Below are positions 7,396 to 13,842 of a stretch of 13,842 bases of DNA, piece after piece. The notes under the pieces were generated by a model. The model saw only the letters and a list, made by a program, of their open reading frames with translations. It was not told the DNA's origin and did not search any database. The DNA comes from Clostridiaceae bacterium. GTDB lineage: Bacteria > Bacillota > Clostridia > Oscillospirales > Acutalibacteraceae. Location of the stretch: NCBI GenBank assembly GCA_016295895.1, contig JAEDKI010000033.1, positions 1 to 13,842 of the forward strand, read 5' to 3'. A program made the translations under genes and the position numbers. Position 1 is the stretch's first letter; each line of letters opens with the position of its first letter.

Positions 7396-7424
7396 ATAAT
7401 ACACTCAATTTGAATTTTTATCAA
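7396..7424 (-). promoter_or_regulatory. Predicted sigma-A promoter of the MGMT-like gene
   Basis: Read on the minus strand, TTGATA (7424-7419) and TATTAT (7401-7396) are 17 bp apart, with TATAAT overlapping 3 bases further on. Transcription would start about 10-20 nt upstream of the CAGGTG ribosome binding site. Spacing and hexamers fit sigma-A well. Confidence 0.5.
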
Positions 7425-7452
7425 TATTTTTATAAATATTGAATCAATATTT
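7421..7452. repeat. Three TCAATATTT sites between divergent genes
   Basis: TCAATATTT (7421-7429) and its complement AAATATTGA (7434-7442) form a perfect 9-bp inverted repeat with a 4-nt centre. A third copy in direct orientation follows at 7444-7452, just before the AAGGAG ribosome binding site (7460-7465) of the HAD gene. The first copy overlaps the -35 of the minus-strand MGMT-like promoter. The layout could be an operator controlling both genes, but in such AT-rich DNA chance is a real alternative. Confidence 0.35.
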
Positions 7453-7472
7453 ATTTATCAAGGAGCCGATTA

Positions 7473-8108
7473 ATGAAATATACACACATAATCTGGGATT
7501 GGAACGGAACTCTGCTCAACGATGTTCAAGCCTCGCTTTCAAGCGTTAACGATATGCTTGCCGAGCGTGGCAAAGAGCCGATAGACCTTGAATTTTACCG
7601 TGAGTGCATCGGCGTTCCGATCAAAAAATTCTATGAGCGTGTTTTTGAGCTTGAAAAAGAAGATTACAATCTGATTATCAAGCAATATAACGAGGGCTAT
7701 ATGCGCCATCTCTGCGAATGCTCGCTGACAGACGGTGCAGAGGAAGCGGTGAAATATTTTTGCTCCAAGGGAATTAATCAAGCCATTGTTTCGTCATCAA
7801 ACAATGCTCAGCTTATTCGGAATGTCAGAAAATACGGCATGGACGGCATGTTTAACGCTGTTCTCGGTTCCGAGGATTATTTTGCAGGCTCAAAGATTGA
7901 AAGAGCCGCAGAGTATCTTGAAAAATCGGGAGCGGAGAAAGAAAAAGTTCTCGTTGTCGGCGATTTGGAACATGATTTTGAATTGTCAAAGGAGCTCGGT
8001 GCGGACTGCATTCTTCTGACAAGCGGCCATGAAAACAGAACAAGGCTTTTTCAAAGCGGTGCTCCGCTTATTGATGACTTATTTGAACTGATTCCTTTGG
8101 TTGAATGA
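7473..8108 (+). CDS. HAD-superfamily hydrolase, phosphoglycolate phosphatase-like
   Basis: A 211-residue cytoplasmic HAD hydrolase with an alpha-helical cap (about 16-85), resembling Gph/PgmB-type phosphatases. Motif I is DWNGTLLND with nucleophile Asp9, motif II SSS (107-109), the motif III lysine is probably Lys141 (GSKIE), and motif IV is VVGDLEHD with Asp164 and Asp168 for Mg2+. The second motif I acid, normally Asp11, is Asn; DWNGT is a recurrent variant in this superfamily but may alter acid/base catalysis. The substrate cannot be told; phosphoglycolate or another small sugar phosphate is likely. AAGGAG lies 7 nt before the ATG, an ideal site. It is divergent from the MGMT-like gene and apparently monocistronic, followed by a GC-rich hairpin about 80 nt after the stop. 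Confidence 0.9.
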   Translation: MKYTHIIWDWNGTLLNDVQASLSSVNDMLAERGKEPIDLEFYRECIGVPIKKFYERVFELEKEDYNLIIKQYNEGYMRHLCECSLTDGAEEAVKYFCSKGINQAIVSSSNNAQLIRNVRKYGMDGMFNAVLGSEDYFAGSKIERAAEYLEKSGAEKEKVLVVGDLEHDFELSKELGADCILLTSGHENRTRLFQSGAPLIDDLFELIPLVE

Positions 8109-8187
8109 AAATATTTTTCGATTTGCAACGGATGTTGACCGCATAGTCCAAATGCAGACATAGCGGATTTTGAAGTATCCAAGTCAG

Positions 8188-8216
8188 GGCGGGGGCTTGC
8201 TCCCGCCGTTTGGTTT
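8188..8216 (+). terminator. GC-rich hairpin, possible terminator of the HAD gene
   Basis: GGCGGG (8188-8193) pairs with CCCGCC (8202-8207), and the stem can extend inward by a GU and a GC pair. The sequence GTTTGGTTTTC follows, a broken T-rich tract. It stands about 80 nt after the HAD stop. It may instead belong to the palindrome cluster that begins 45 nt further on, so the terminator call is tentative. Confidence 0.4.
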
Positions 8217-8252
8217 TCATATCATAATTTGTTGAAAAATAACGATTTTTCG

Positions 8253-8340
8253 GTAGGGAACGTCGTCCTCGGCGTTCCGATTCACCGCAGGCGAATAATT
8301 CCGCATATTCATTTGGGACGATGTGGGCATCGTCCCCTAC
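8253..8340. repeat. Double-hairpin repeat module 1 (GTAGGG ... CCCTAC)
   Basis: The outer ends GTAGGG (8253-8258) and CCCTAC (8335-8340) are complementary. Between them are two hairpins. In the first, GGAACGTCG (8257-8265) pairs with CGGCGTTCC (8270-8278) across TCCT, with one GU pair. In the second, GGGACGATG (8315-8323) pairs perfectly with CATCGTCCC (8328-8336) across TGGG. A 36-nt unstructured linker separates them. The outer stem shares bases with both hairpins, so the forms are alternatives. The module resembles REP/BIME-type intergenic palindromes; the family is not identified. Confidence 0.6.
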
Positions 8341-8380
8341 GAATTGTAAGCGGTATATACGGTAATCTCCGTCAAGCAAT

Positions 8381-8428
8381 GTAGGGGAGGCGTTTCGCCT
8401 CCCGCGGGACGGGAAACCCGTCCCCTAC
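8381..8428. repeat. Double-hairpin repeat module 2 (GTAGGGG ... CCCCTAC)
   Basis: The outer ends GTAGGGG (8381-8387) and CCCCTAC (8422-8428) are exact complements. Inside, GGGAGGCG (8385-8392) pairs with CGCCTCCC (8396-8403) across TTT, and GGGACGGG (8406-8413) pairs with CCCGTCCC (8417-8424) across AAA. Both stems are 8 bp and perfect, only 2 nt apart. It has the same ends and architecture as module 1 but different stem sequence and a much shorter linker, pointing to two members of one repeat family rather than a terminator. Confidence 0.7.
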
Positions 8429-8682
8429 GAGGAAAAACCAACAAAACGGCAAATCCCAATTTGCACAAACATCTGCGCACCTTGCCTATCAAATTCTGCC
8501 TGCAAAACTGTTTGGGCAATCTGCATAATCGGCAGATTTGTGACTTGTTCAACCTGCACAAACGATCTTAAAATTCATAATTTGTTCATAAAATATTTAC
8601 TAATTGTTAAAAATCCTACACGGAGAATGCAACATCTCCCTTATAAATTAGTATTGTAAATAATGGCATAAGAAATGCCTTT
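8429..8682. other. Non-coding stretch between the repeat modules and the structured leader
   Basis: No gene is supported here. Small structures are AATCTGC/GCAGATT (8518-8524 and 8532-8538), GGAGA/TCTCC around 8621-8638, and GGCAT/ATGCC around 8665-8679. TGCACAAAC occurs twice (about 8462 and 8557). The second half becomes AT-rich, as expected for a promoter region, but I found no -35/-10 pair with good spacing, so the promoter of the large downstream gene is not located. Confidence 0.35.
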
Positions 8683-8785
8683 AAGCGGAGAGCGGTCAGG
8701 TCAGATTTTAAAACCGCTGTCTGCTTCATTCAGAAGCCCTTAACGGTTTCACTGCGCTTTAAGCGCACGAATTTTTTTGGAGGTG
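8683..8785 (+). promoter_or_regulatory. Attenuator-like structured leader of the large surface-protein gene
   Basis: AGCGGT (8691-8696) can pair with ACCGCT (8713-8718), but AAACCG (8711-8716) can instead pair with CGGTTT (8744-8749). These helices share bases and exclude each other. Between them, GCTTC/GAAGC (8723-8727, 8733-8737) forms a hairpin that fits inside the second helix. A terminator-like hairpin follows (8753-8778), then the ribosome binding site GGAGGTG (8779-8785). AAGCG (8683-8687) could pair with CGCTT (8755-8759) and open the terminator stem. No known riboswitch consensus was recognised. The pairings are visible; switching is inference. Confidence 0.4.
8753..8778 (+). terminator. 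Terminator-like hairpin directly upstream of the ribosome binding site
   Basis: TGCGCT (8753-8758) pairs with AGCGCA (8762-8767) across TTA, giving a perfect 6-bp GC-rich stem. CGAA and seven T follow (8772-8778). The 4-nt gap between stem and T-tract makes it a weaker terminator than the textbook form. Its place between any upstream promoter and the start codon of the large gene suggests attenuation rather than termination of an earlier gene. Confidence 0.45.
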
Positions 8786-8794
8786 CAAAAAAGC

Positions 8795-11700
8795 ATGAAA
8801 AAAGCAAAACGACTTTTGGCAGTTTTGTTGGCGGCTGTGATGATTTTCTCCGTTGCGGCTGTTCCGTCCTATGCCTATAAGGCGGAGTCCGACAACTGGC
8901 ATGTCCCCAAGGTTAACGGCCTCGGTAAGTATTATTTTACTTATGATCAGGCCTGCGGCTATGTTCTCGATCTGGTTGATCAGTTGCTTGCTAAGGCGAG
9001 CCTTAAGATGACCTGCGATGAGCTCAACGACATGGTCGGCATCGGCATTAACCTTTTCACATCTGACATGATACTTAATCTGGATGACTACATTAAAAAT
9101 GACGGCGGTCAAAAGGGCGTTCTCAATTTCACAACCCTTGATGACGCAGTCAGAACCCTCTATTCCTGCATCCGTTGTATCAAAGAGAACGGTCTTGTTA
9201 AGGTGCTTGACGCATTCGGCGGTCTCGGCGATCTCCGTGACGGAACAATCGGTCTGACAGCCGTAAACTTCAACAAGTCAATATCCAGAGCAACCAACAA
9301 GGACTCAGAGGTTCTTGCAATGCTTGTTGAGTGGCTTTACGGCGAGAGAAACTTCCTCAGATCTCTCCTTGCCGGCGGTTATAATCTCGGCGTTCTTGAC
9401 GGCATGCTTAACGGCCTTATTCAGGATAAGCTCGGCTTGCCTAACTCATCTCTTGCAGATGTAACCGGCCTTGTTAAAGACGTTATTTATGTCAAGCTTA
9501 TTGATTCAACCGCAACTCAGATGCCCGCAGGCATGACGATTGATGATGCGGTTCAGAAGCTTGTTAACTGGGCACTTATTGAGGGCACAGGCGTTTCCGC
9601 CGAAACAGGTGCTTTCTCGGTTCTCGGCGATGGTGCAGAGCCCCTGCTTCCCGGCCTTGGAGATCAGCCCGGCGGCGCTTCGCTTTACGGCGATACAATC
9701 CAGGCAGACCGTGACCTTGACGGTGTTCCCGAAACCTGCACGATGAACTTCTACCAGCTCGTTTATAATGCTATCAGAGCGGCTCTTGATACTCTTGTTG
9801 TTCCGCTGGTAGCGGATCTTCTCTATGATGCTCTTGATGTTGAAATAACCGAGCAGTATCCCGGCGGCGACCCCGCAATCCTTCAGGATACAATGTTCGT
9901 AACAATCGTCGGTGCGGTTGAAGGCCTTGCAACCTCAAACGGTGCTCCCGATCCCGTTTATACCGATGAAGACAATGCAACTCCCGTTGCCAAGATCAAC
10001 GCTATGCTTAAGTGGTTCTTTAACGATGGCGGTCTTGACACCTTCATCAAGATTGACTATCAGGGAATCCACCTTACCGACAACTTCATGTCCCTTCTCA
10101 ACGATGTTGCAAGACTTGCAATCAACCTTCTTCCCGGTCTCGGCCTGTTTGCAAACTCAATAGATATTGCTTACACGGCAGACGATCTGAACCTTGTATG
10201 GTATCATGACGCAGATATGAACCTTGTTGATTCAACAAGTGAGACAGCTGTTGATCAGACATACACAACTTATGAGACGGGCGCAGTTATCTATCCTTCG
10301 GCAAAGCAGACAATTGACAATGTAACTACTATTACTGCATATTGCTATCTTGACAGTCAGCAGTCTGTTAACACTACTGATCCTTCAGCGGCTGATTACG
10401 TCAACCCCGACCTTATCAGACCCAACTATGTGATTTCAACCGATAAGGTTTATGCATGCCTTGTCAAGATGCTTCTTGACGACAAGGTTGACGGCTGCTA
10501 CTTCCCCGAGTGGACGGAAGACATCCCCAGCGTTCTCGCTTACGGCTTTGCGTCGCTCGTTGCTCCCGACCTTCCGGAGAACGATTATTTCACAAGACTT
10601 GACGCTTATCACGAGCTGATGGTTACCGGCGCTCCCGCTGCTTACGATGCAAACGGCAATGAAATCGATGCACTTCCCTATACAATCACAAAGACGGTTG
10701 ACGGCGTTACCGCAACAATTCCGAAGGCTGCTCTTGACATTATTGCTTCATGGGGCGCTGCAACCATTAACTCCTATTTCCCGATAGGAATGGAAACAAA
10801 CACAACCTTTGAGCAGTTCGCAGGAGAATTCCTTCTTTGGGGCGTTATTGAATATTTACCCATCCTTGCCGGCACAGAAGATTCAGCAACCGGAACAATG
10901 ACCGGCTCAGGCGTCTGGAAAGATGTTCTTAATGTTTATATCAACGCAGTATATTCCGACTTCTCAAGCCGCAAATATAAAGCGAATGCAAACTTTGATG
11001 CTGTTTATGATCTCGTTGATGACACCATTTTCACATTGATTCCCGCTTCGTGGATTCCCGGCTGCTCAGGCTCATTTGACTTGGTTAACAGCATGCTCTT
11101 TGAGACAATTTCGAATTTCGACCTTCAGGGAATTCTCGGAATCCTCTCTGTCAACACCAGCCCCGACGCAGAGCTTGCATTGCCTGTAGTAACGGTTCTT
11201 CTGAGAATTATCGACCGTGTTCTTGCAATCGTATTCAACGATAACGGCATCCTTCTTCCCGAAGGCAGAGTTCATGTTACAAGAGATCAGAAGCTCACCA
11301 ACATCACAACTCTCGGCGCATTCCTTGATTGCACGGGCAAAGCAGCTTCGGTTCCCACACTTCTCTATAACATCATTGATAATTTCCACACTTATAAGGC
11401 AGAGATTCTCGGAACGGTACTTCCTCTTATCGTTGCTCAGAGCTATCAGAGACCTTATGATGAAGCATATCTCGGCTCAAAAGGAATTACAACCTATAAG
11501 ATCGCTGACCTTGACAATTATGTAAAATACTTCAAAGACAATGTCAACGCTGAAGCCATTAAATCATTTAACAATGAGGCTGACGCAAAGGCCGCGGTTG
11601 ACGGCAAATCTCAGGCAGTTAAGACCCTTGACGGTTCAAAGTATGAGCTCAGACTCAGCAACGGTACCGTTTACGGAACCTATGCAACCCTTGAAGAAAC

Positions 11701-13842
11701 AATGACAGTCCAGGAAACTCTTAAGAATGCCTATTATGTTGAGGATGTTGTTGACGAGACAACCACCAACTACATCATCTACGCCCGTAAGTCATACATG
11801 ACTTCGGCGGCAGCAACGCCTGCCAACGACGCGGACGGAGCAACATGGGGTGAATACAACACCTACAGCGGCTTCACCAAAGCATCGCTTACAAACAGAA
11901 CCGAGGCAAATCCGTTTGTTTCCTATGACTCATTCTACAGATACTACGGCTATGAAGATTTCGGCTCCGCAAGCTATGTTTACAGAAACGTTAAAACAGC
12001 TGCCAAGGATGCACAAACCTTCTCAGGCACATACAACAGCTTTGCAACAACAGATCTTCCCGCTGCATATCATGAATGGATGATGTTCTCAATCAACGGA
12101 AGACTTAAAGCAAACGATCTTTATGACGCCAATGACGACGGCAGAAGTGTTCTTTCTAATACCGATACCGATTATGTTGCAGCAACAACCGATTCAACAA
12201 CAGGTGAAGTTACTGATCCCGGTTATCCCGTTGACGGAACACCCGGCGTACCCGAAGCAATGTATCCGTTCTCAACAACTGATGCAACAGCATTCACCTA
12301 TTATGATAAGAAGATCGGCGAAAACATTACTGTTTACATGAACAGCTTCAATGAGGCGGGATTTGAGCAGCTTGCTCTTGCACTTGAATATGCAAACGAT
12401 CCTCTTAACGATGTAACGCTTTCAGTCAGAGAGACCGAGGCGCTCGTAAGACTCGCTATTAATACCGTTAACTTCGACATTACTCCCAAGACAAGAGATG
12501 ACGGCACAGAGTATTACAATGAAGGCTCAATCCAGTGGGATGGTCTCACAGAGAATCAGATTTTCCTGATTGACTCCTTCTGCTCATCAAACGGTTATAC
12601 CCATGAGACAGTAACTGCAGATGACGGCACTGTTTCTCACGTTATCAAGCACAAGGCGTTCGCACTCCTTGACAGCAGCTTAAGCTTCGGATTCACGGAT
12701 CTTTCGTCAACTCCCGTTGCTGATGTTTCTTCAATCAAAGCTAAGACAGTGAATCAGAAGACAGATGCAGATGAGCGTATCCTTACCGTTCATACAGCAT
12801 ATGCCGATTATGTTGATGCTCTTACCGCAAACAGAAGAAGCCTCTACAATAAGATTGACTATATCAGCTATCGTTATGAGGTTGCTGAAGCCAACAGATC
12901 AAAGGCTGTTGATACAACAATGCTCAGCTGGGCGCTGAATCACTATGCTGATATCTACAAGAATTCAGAATCCGGTCTCCGTAACCTCAAGTACACCGGT
13001 AATGTTGATGAAACAACCGGTCAGGCAGAGCGCATTAAGATTTATACAACAACCTCCTATGCTAAGTTCAGAAATGCTTATGACTTTGCTCAGTCCTTAT
13101 TTGACGCAGCTAAGTCATCGGTTCAGGCAGAGGAAGGCTTGACCCAGTCACTGGTTACCGCAGCATATAAGGGAATCATTGATGCATGCAGACAGCTCAA
13201 ACCCTTCGAGGGCTTCGCAGATTGGACTCAGCTTGATGCTTATATCGCTCTTGCAGAGGAAATTCTCAGAGATCCTAATAAGGATGACCCCGTTCTCGGC
13301 TATGAGTCAGGTCTTGATGTTCTTCAGACATCTCTTGACAATGCTCTCTATCTGAAATCTAACCAGGAAAACATCGACAGCGAGCGTCAGTCAGAAATCG
13401 ACGCTAACGCAGGTGCTCTTAAGCAGGCAATCGGCCTTCTCGTTTACAAGAGTGTTCCTCAGGTTCTTCCTTCAACATCAGGCCAGACTGAAGGAATCAG
13501 CACTGTTCAGATTAAGAATGAGAATAACGATATTCTCGGCCACATCATCGGATTAACCGAAGGCGTCGGTATCAATGAAGCATTCAATGAGGATCTCATT
13601 ACCATCGTTGGTATGAGAGAAGACTCAGGCTCAGGTACTGAGGTTGTTAAGGCAAGATCCGGCCACGGCTACGGCACAGGCGCTTACTATTCAGGTAAGG
13701 TTGAAAACCAGGAGAGATTCAGATATTACGCTGTTCTCTACGGTGATATCAACGGCGATACCCGTATCGACGGTACCGATGCTTCAGCTCTTGAGCTCTA
13801 TATCCTCCAGGGCAAGAACAACACCAGCGGTATGGGCTATGC
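8795..13842 (+). CDS. Very large secreted FIVAR/dockerin-type surface protein (3' end cut by window edge)
   Basis: At least 1,682 residues with no stop before the right edge. A Sec signal peptide is clear: KKAKR, hydrophobic core 7-23, and SYA before Tyr28. Residues about 28-900 are a helical, hydrophobic-rich region I cannot assign to any family, and about 900-1420 is mixed and Thr/Asp/Asn-rich. From about 1422 to 1549 come FIVAR-like helical repeats (YAKFRNAYDFAQSLF; LDAYIALAEEIL ... LKQAIGLL), common in Gram-positive surface proteins. A small linker domain (about 1565-1648) leads to GDINGDTRIDGTD (1650-1662), a dockerin-type Ca2+ loop with Asp1651, Asn1653, Asp1655 and Asp1662; only this first repeat is visible. 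Dockerins bind cohesins, so it may join a cell-surface or cellulosome-like assembly. No catalytic domain was recognised. GGAGGTG lies 9-11 nt before the ATG. Leu is mostly CTT/CTC and Lys mostly AAG, unlike the CapA-like gene, which may mean high expression. Confidence 0.93.
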   Translation, partial: MKKAKRLLAVLLAAVMIFSVAAVPSYAYKAESDNWHVPKVNGLGKYYFTYDQACGYVLDLVDQLLAKASLKMTCDELNDMVGIGINLFTSDMILNLDDYIKNDGGQKGVLNFTTLDDAVRTLYSCIRCIKENGLVKVLDAFGGLGDLRDGTIGLTAVNFNKSISRATNKDSEVLAMLVEWLYGERNFLRSLLAGGYNLGVLDGMLNGLIQDKLGLPNSSLADVTGLVKDVIYVKLIDSTATQMPAGMTIDDAVQKLVNWALIEGTGVSAETGAFSVLGDGAEPLLPGLGDQPGGASLYGDTIQADRDLDGVPETCTMNFYQLVYNAIRAALDTLVVPLVADLLYDALDVEITEQYPGGDPAILQDTMFVTIVGAVEGLATSNGAPDPVYTDEDNATPVAKINAMLKWFFNDGGLDTFIKIDYQGIHLTDNFMSLLNDVARLAINLLPGLGLFANSIDIAYTADDLNLVWYHDADMNLVDSTSETAVDQTYTTYETGAVIYPSAKQTIDNVTTITAYCYLDSQQSVNTTDPSAADYVNPDLIRPNYVISTDKVYACLVKMLLDDKVDGCYFPEWTEDIPSVLAYGFASLVAPDLPENDYFTRLDAYHELMVTGAPAAYDANGNEIDALPYTITKTVDGVTATIPKAALDIIASWGAATINSYFPIGMETNTTFEQFAGEFLLWGVIEYLPILAGTEDSATGTMTGSGVWKDVLNVYINAVYSDFSSRKYKANANFDAVYDLVDDTIFTLIPASWIPGCSGSFDLVNSMLFETISNFDLQGILGILSVNTSPDAELALPVVTVLLRIIDRVLAIVFNDNGILLPEGRVHVTRDQKLTNITTLGAFLDCTGKAASVPTLLYNIIDNFHTYKAEILGTVLPLIVAQSYQRPYDEAYLGSKGITTYKIADLDNYVKYFKDNVNAEAIKSFNNEADAKAAVDGKSQAVKTLDGSKYELRLSNGTVYGTYATLEETMTVQETLKNAYYVEDVVDETTTNYIIYARKSYMTSAAATPANDADGATWGEYNTYSGFTKASLTNRTEANPFVSYDSFYRYYGYEDFGSASYVYRNVKTAAKDAQTFSGTYNSFATTDLPAAYHEWMMFSINGRLKANDLYDANDDGRSVLSNTDTDYVAATTDSTTGEVTDPGYPVDGTPGVPEAMYPFSTTDATAFTYYDKKIGENITVYMNSFNEAGFEQLALALEYANDPLNDVTLSVRETEALVRLAINTVNFDITPKTRDDGTEYYNEGSIQWDGLTENQIFLIDSFCSSNGYTHETVTADDGTVSHVIKHKAFALLDSSLSFGFTDLSSTPVADVSSIKAKTVNQKTDADERILTVHTAYADYVDALTANRRSLYNKIDYISYRYEVAEANRSKAVDTTMLSWALNHYADIYKNSESGLRNLKYTGNVDETTGQAERIKIYTTTSYAKFRNAYDFAQSLFDAAKSSVQAEEGLTQSLVTAAYKGIIDACRQLKPFEGFADWTQLDAYIALAEEILRDPNKDDPVLGYESGLDVLQTSLDNALYLKSNQENIDSERQSEIDANAGALKQAIGLLVYKSVPQVLPSTSGQTEGISTVQIKNENNDILGHIIGLTEGVGINEAFNEDLITIVGMREDSGSGTEVVKARSGHGYGTGAYYSGKVENQERFRYYAVLYGDINGDTRIDGTDASALELYILQGKNNTSGMGY

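Noticed and set aside
8381..8428. Module 2 as a CRISPR repeat or rho-independent terminator
   Set aside because: There is no regular spacing with multiple identical repeats, and no T-tract follows either hairpin.
8068..8561. Two minus-strand open frames across the intergenic region
   Set aside because: They translate through the palindromic modules, have no domain resemblance and no convincing ribosome binding site.
8683..8785. Leader as a c-di-GMP, ZTP, THF, fluoride or cobalamin riboswitch
   Set aside because: The conserved bases I know for those classes are not present; only generic alternative pairing is visible.
9540..13142. Several 65-105-codon open frames on both strands inside the large surface-protein gene
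   Set aside because: The continuous 1,682-codon frame with signal peptide and dockerin explains this DNA; the others lack start signals and have low-complexity, shadow-like composition.

Overview
The window looks like a chromosomal segment of a gut-type Firmicute in class Clostridia, probably Oscillospiraceae/Ruminococcaceae. The basis is AGGAGG-like ribosome binding sites, AT-rich sigma-A-type promoters between moderately GC-rich genes, a Ruminococcus-style dockerin/FIVAR surface protein, and GTAGGGG/CCCCTAC palindromic repeats between genes. This placement is inference. No phage, insertion sequence, CRISPR array, tRNA or rRNA was seen.

Positions 1-4880 hold a tight minus-strand operon. In order of transcription it encodes malQ (4-alpha-glucanotransferase), a PLP-dependent methionine gamma-lyase-family protein, a DUF2461 protein, and a phosphoglucomutase/phosphomannomutase-like enzyme that runs off the left edge. 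Gaps are 7 nt, 1 nt and an ATGA overlap, so translation is probably coupled. MalQ and the hexomutase fit alpha-glucan/glycogen metabolism; the link to the two middle genes is unknown.

Positions 4881-5228 are a divergent, AT-rich regulatory region with one good promoter match in each direction. The plus-strand transcript would have a leader of about 220 nt carrying a perfect inverted repeat. It reads into a coupled pair (5229-7081): a cysteine-rich YkgJ-like metal-binding protein and a CapA-family lipoprotein whose frames share one base. A short minus-strand methylguanine-methyltransferase-like gene (7059-7370) converges on the lipoprotein gene and overlaps it by 23 bp. A perfect 16-bp palindrome sits at the overlap. 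A HAD-family hydrolase (7473-8108) diverges from the methyltransferase gene across a small spacer with three TCAATATTT sites.

Positions 8109-8794 are non-coding and the most structured DNA here. They hold a GC-rich hairpin, two modules that each place two hairpins between GTAGGG(G) and CCC(C)TAC ends, and then a leader with mutually exclusive helices and a terminator-like hairpin directly before a ribosome binding site. That leader serves the dominant gene (8795 to the right edge, at least 1,682 codons). It encodes an exported protein with a clear signal peptide, a long unrecognised helical/mixed region, FIVAR-like helical repeats and the start of a dockerin-type calcium-binding module cut by the window end.

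The most promising unexplained items are the giant dockerin protein with its attenuator-like leader, and the double-hairpin repeat family upstream of it. The rest is mostly recognisable housekeeping or accessory metabolism.
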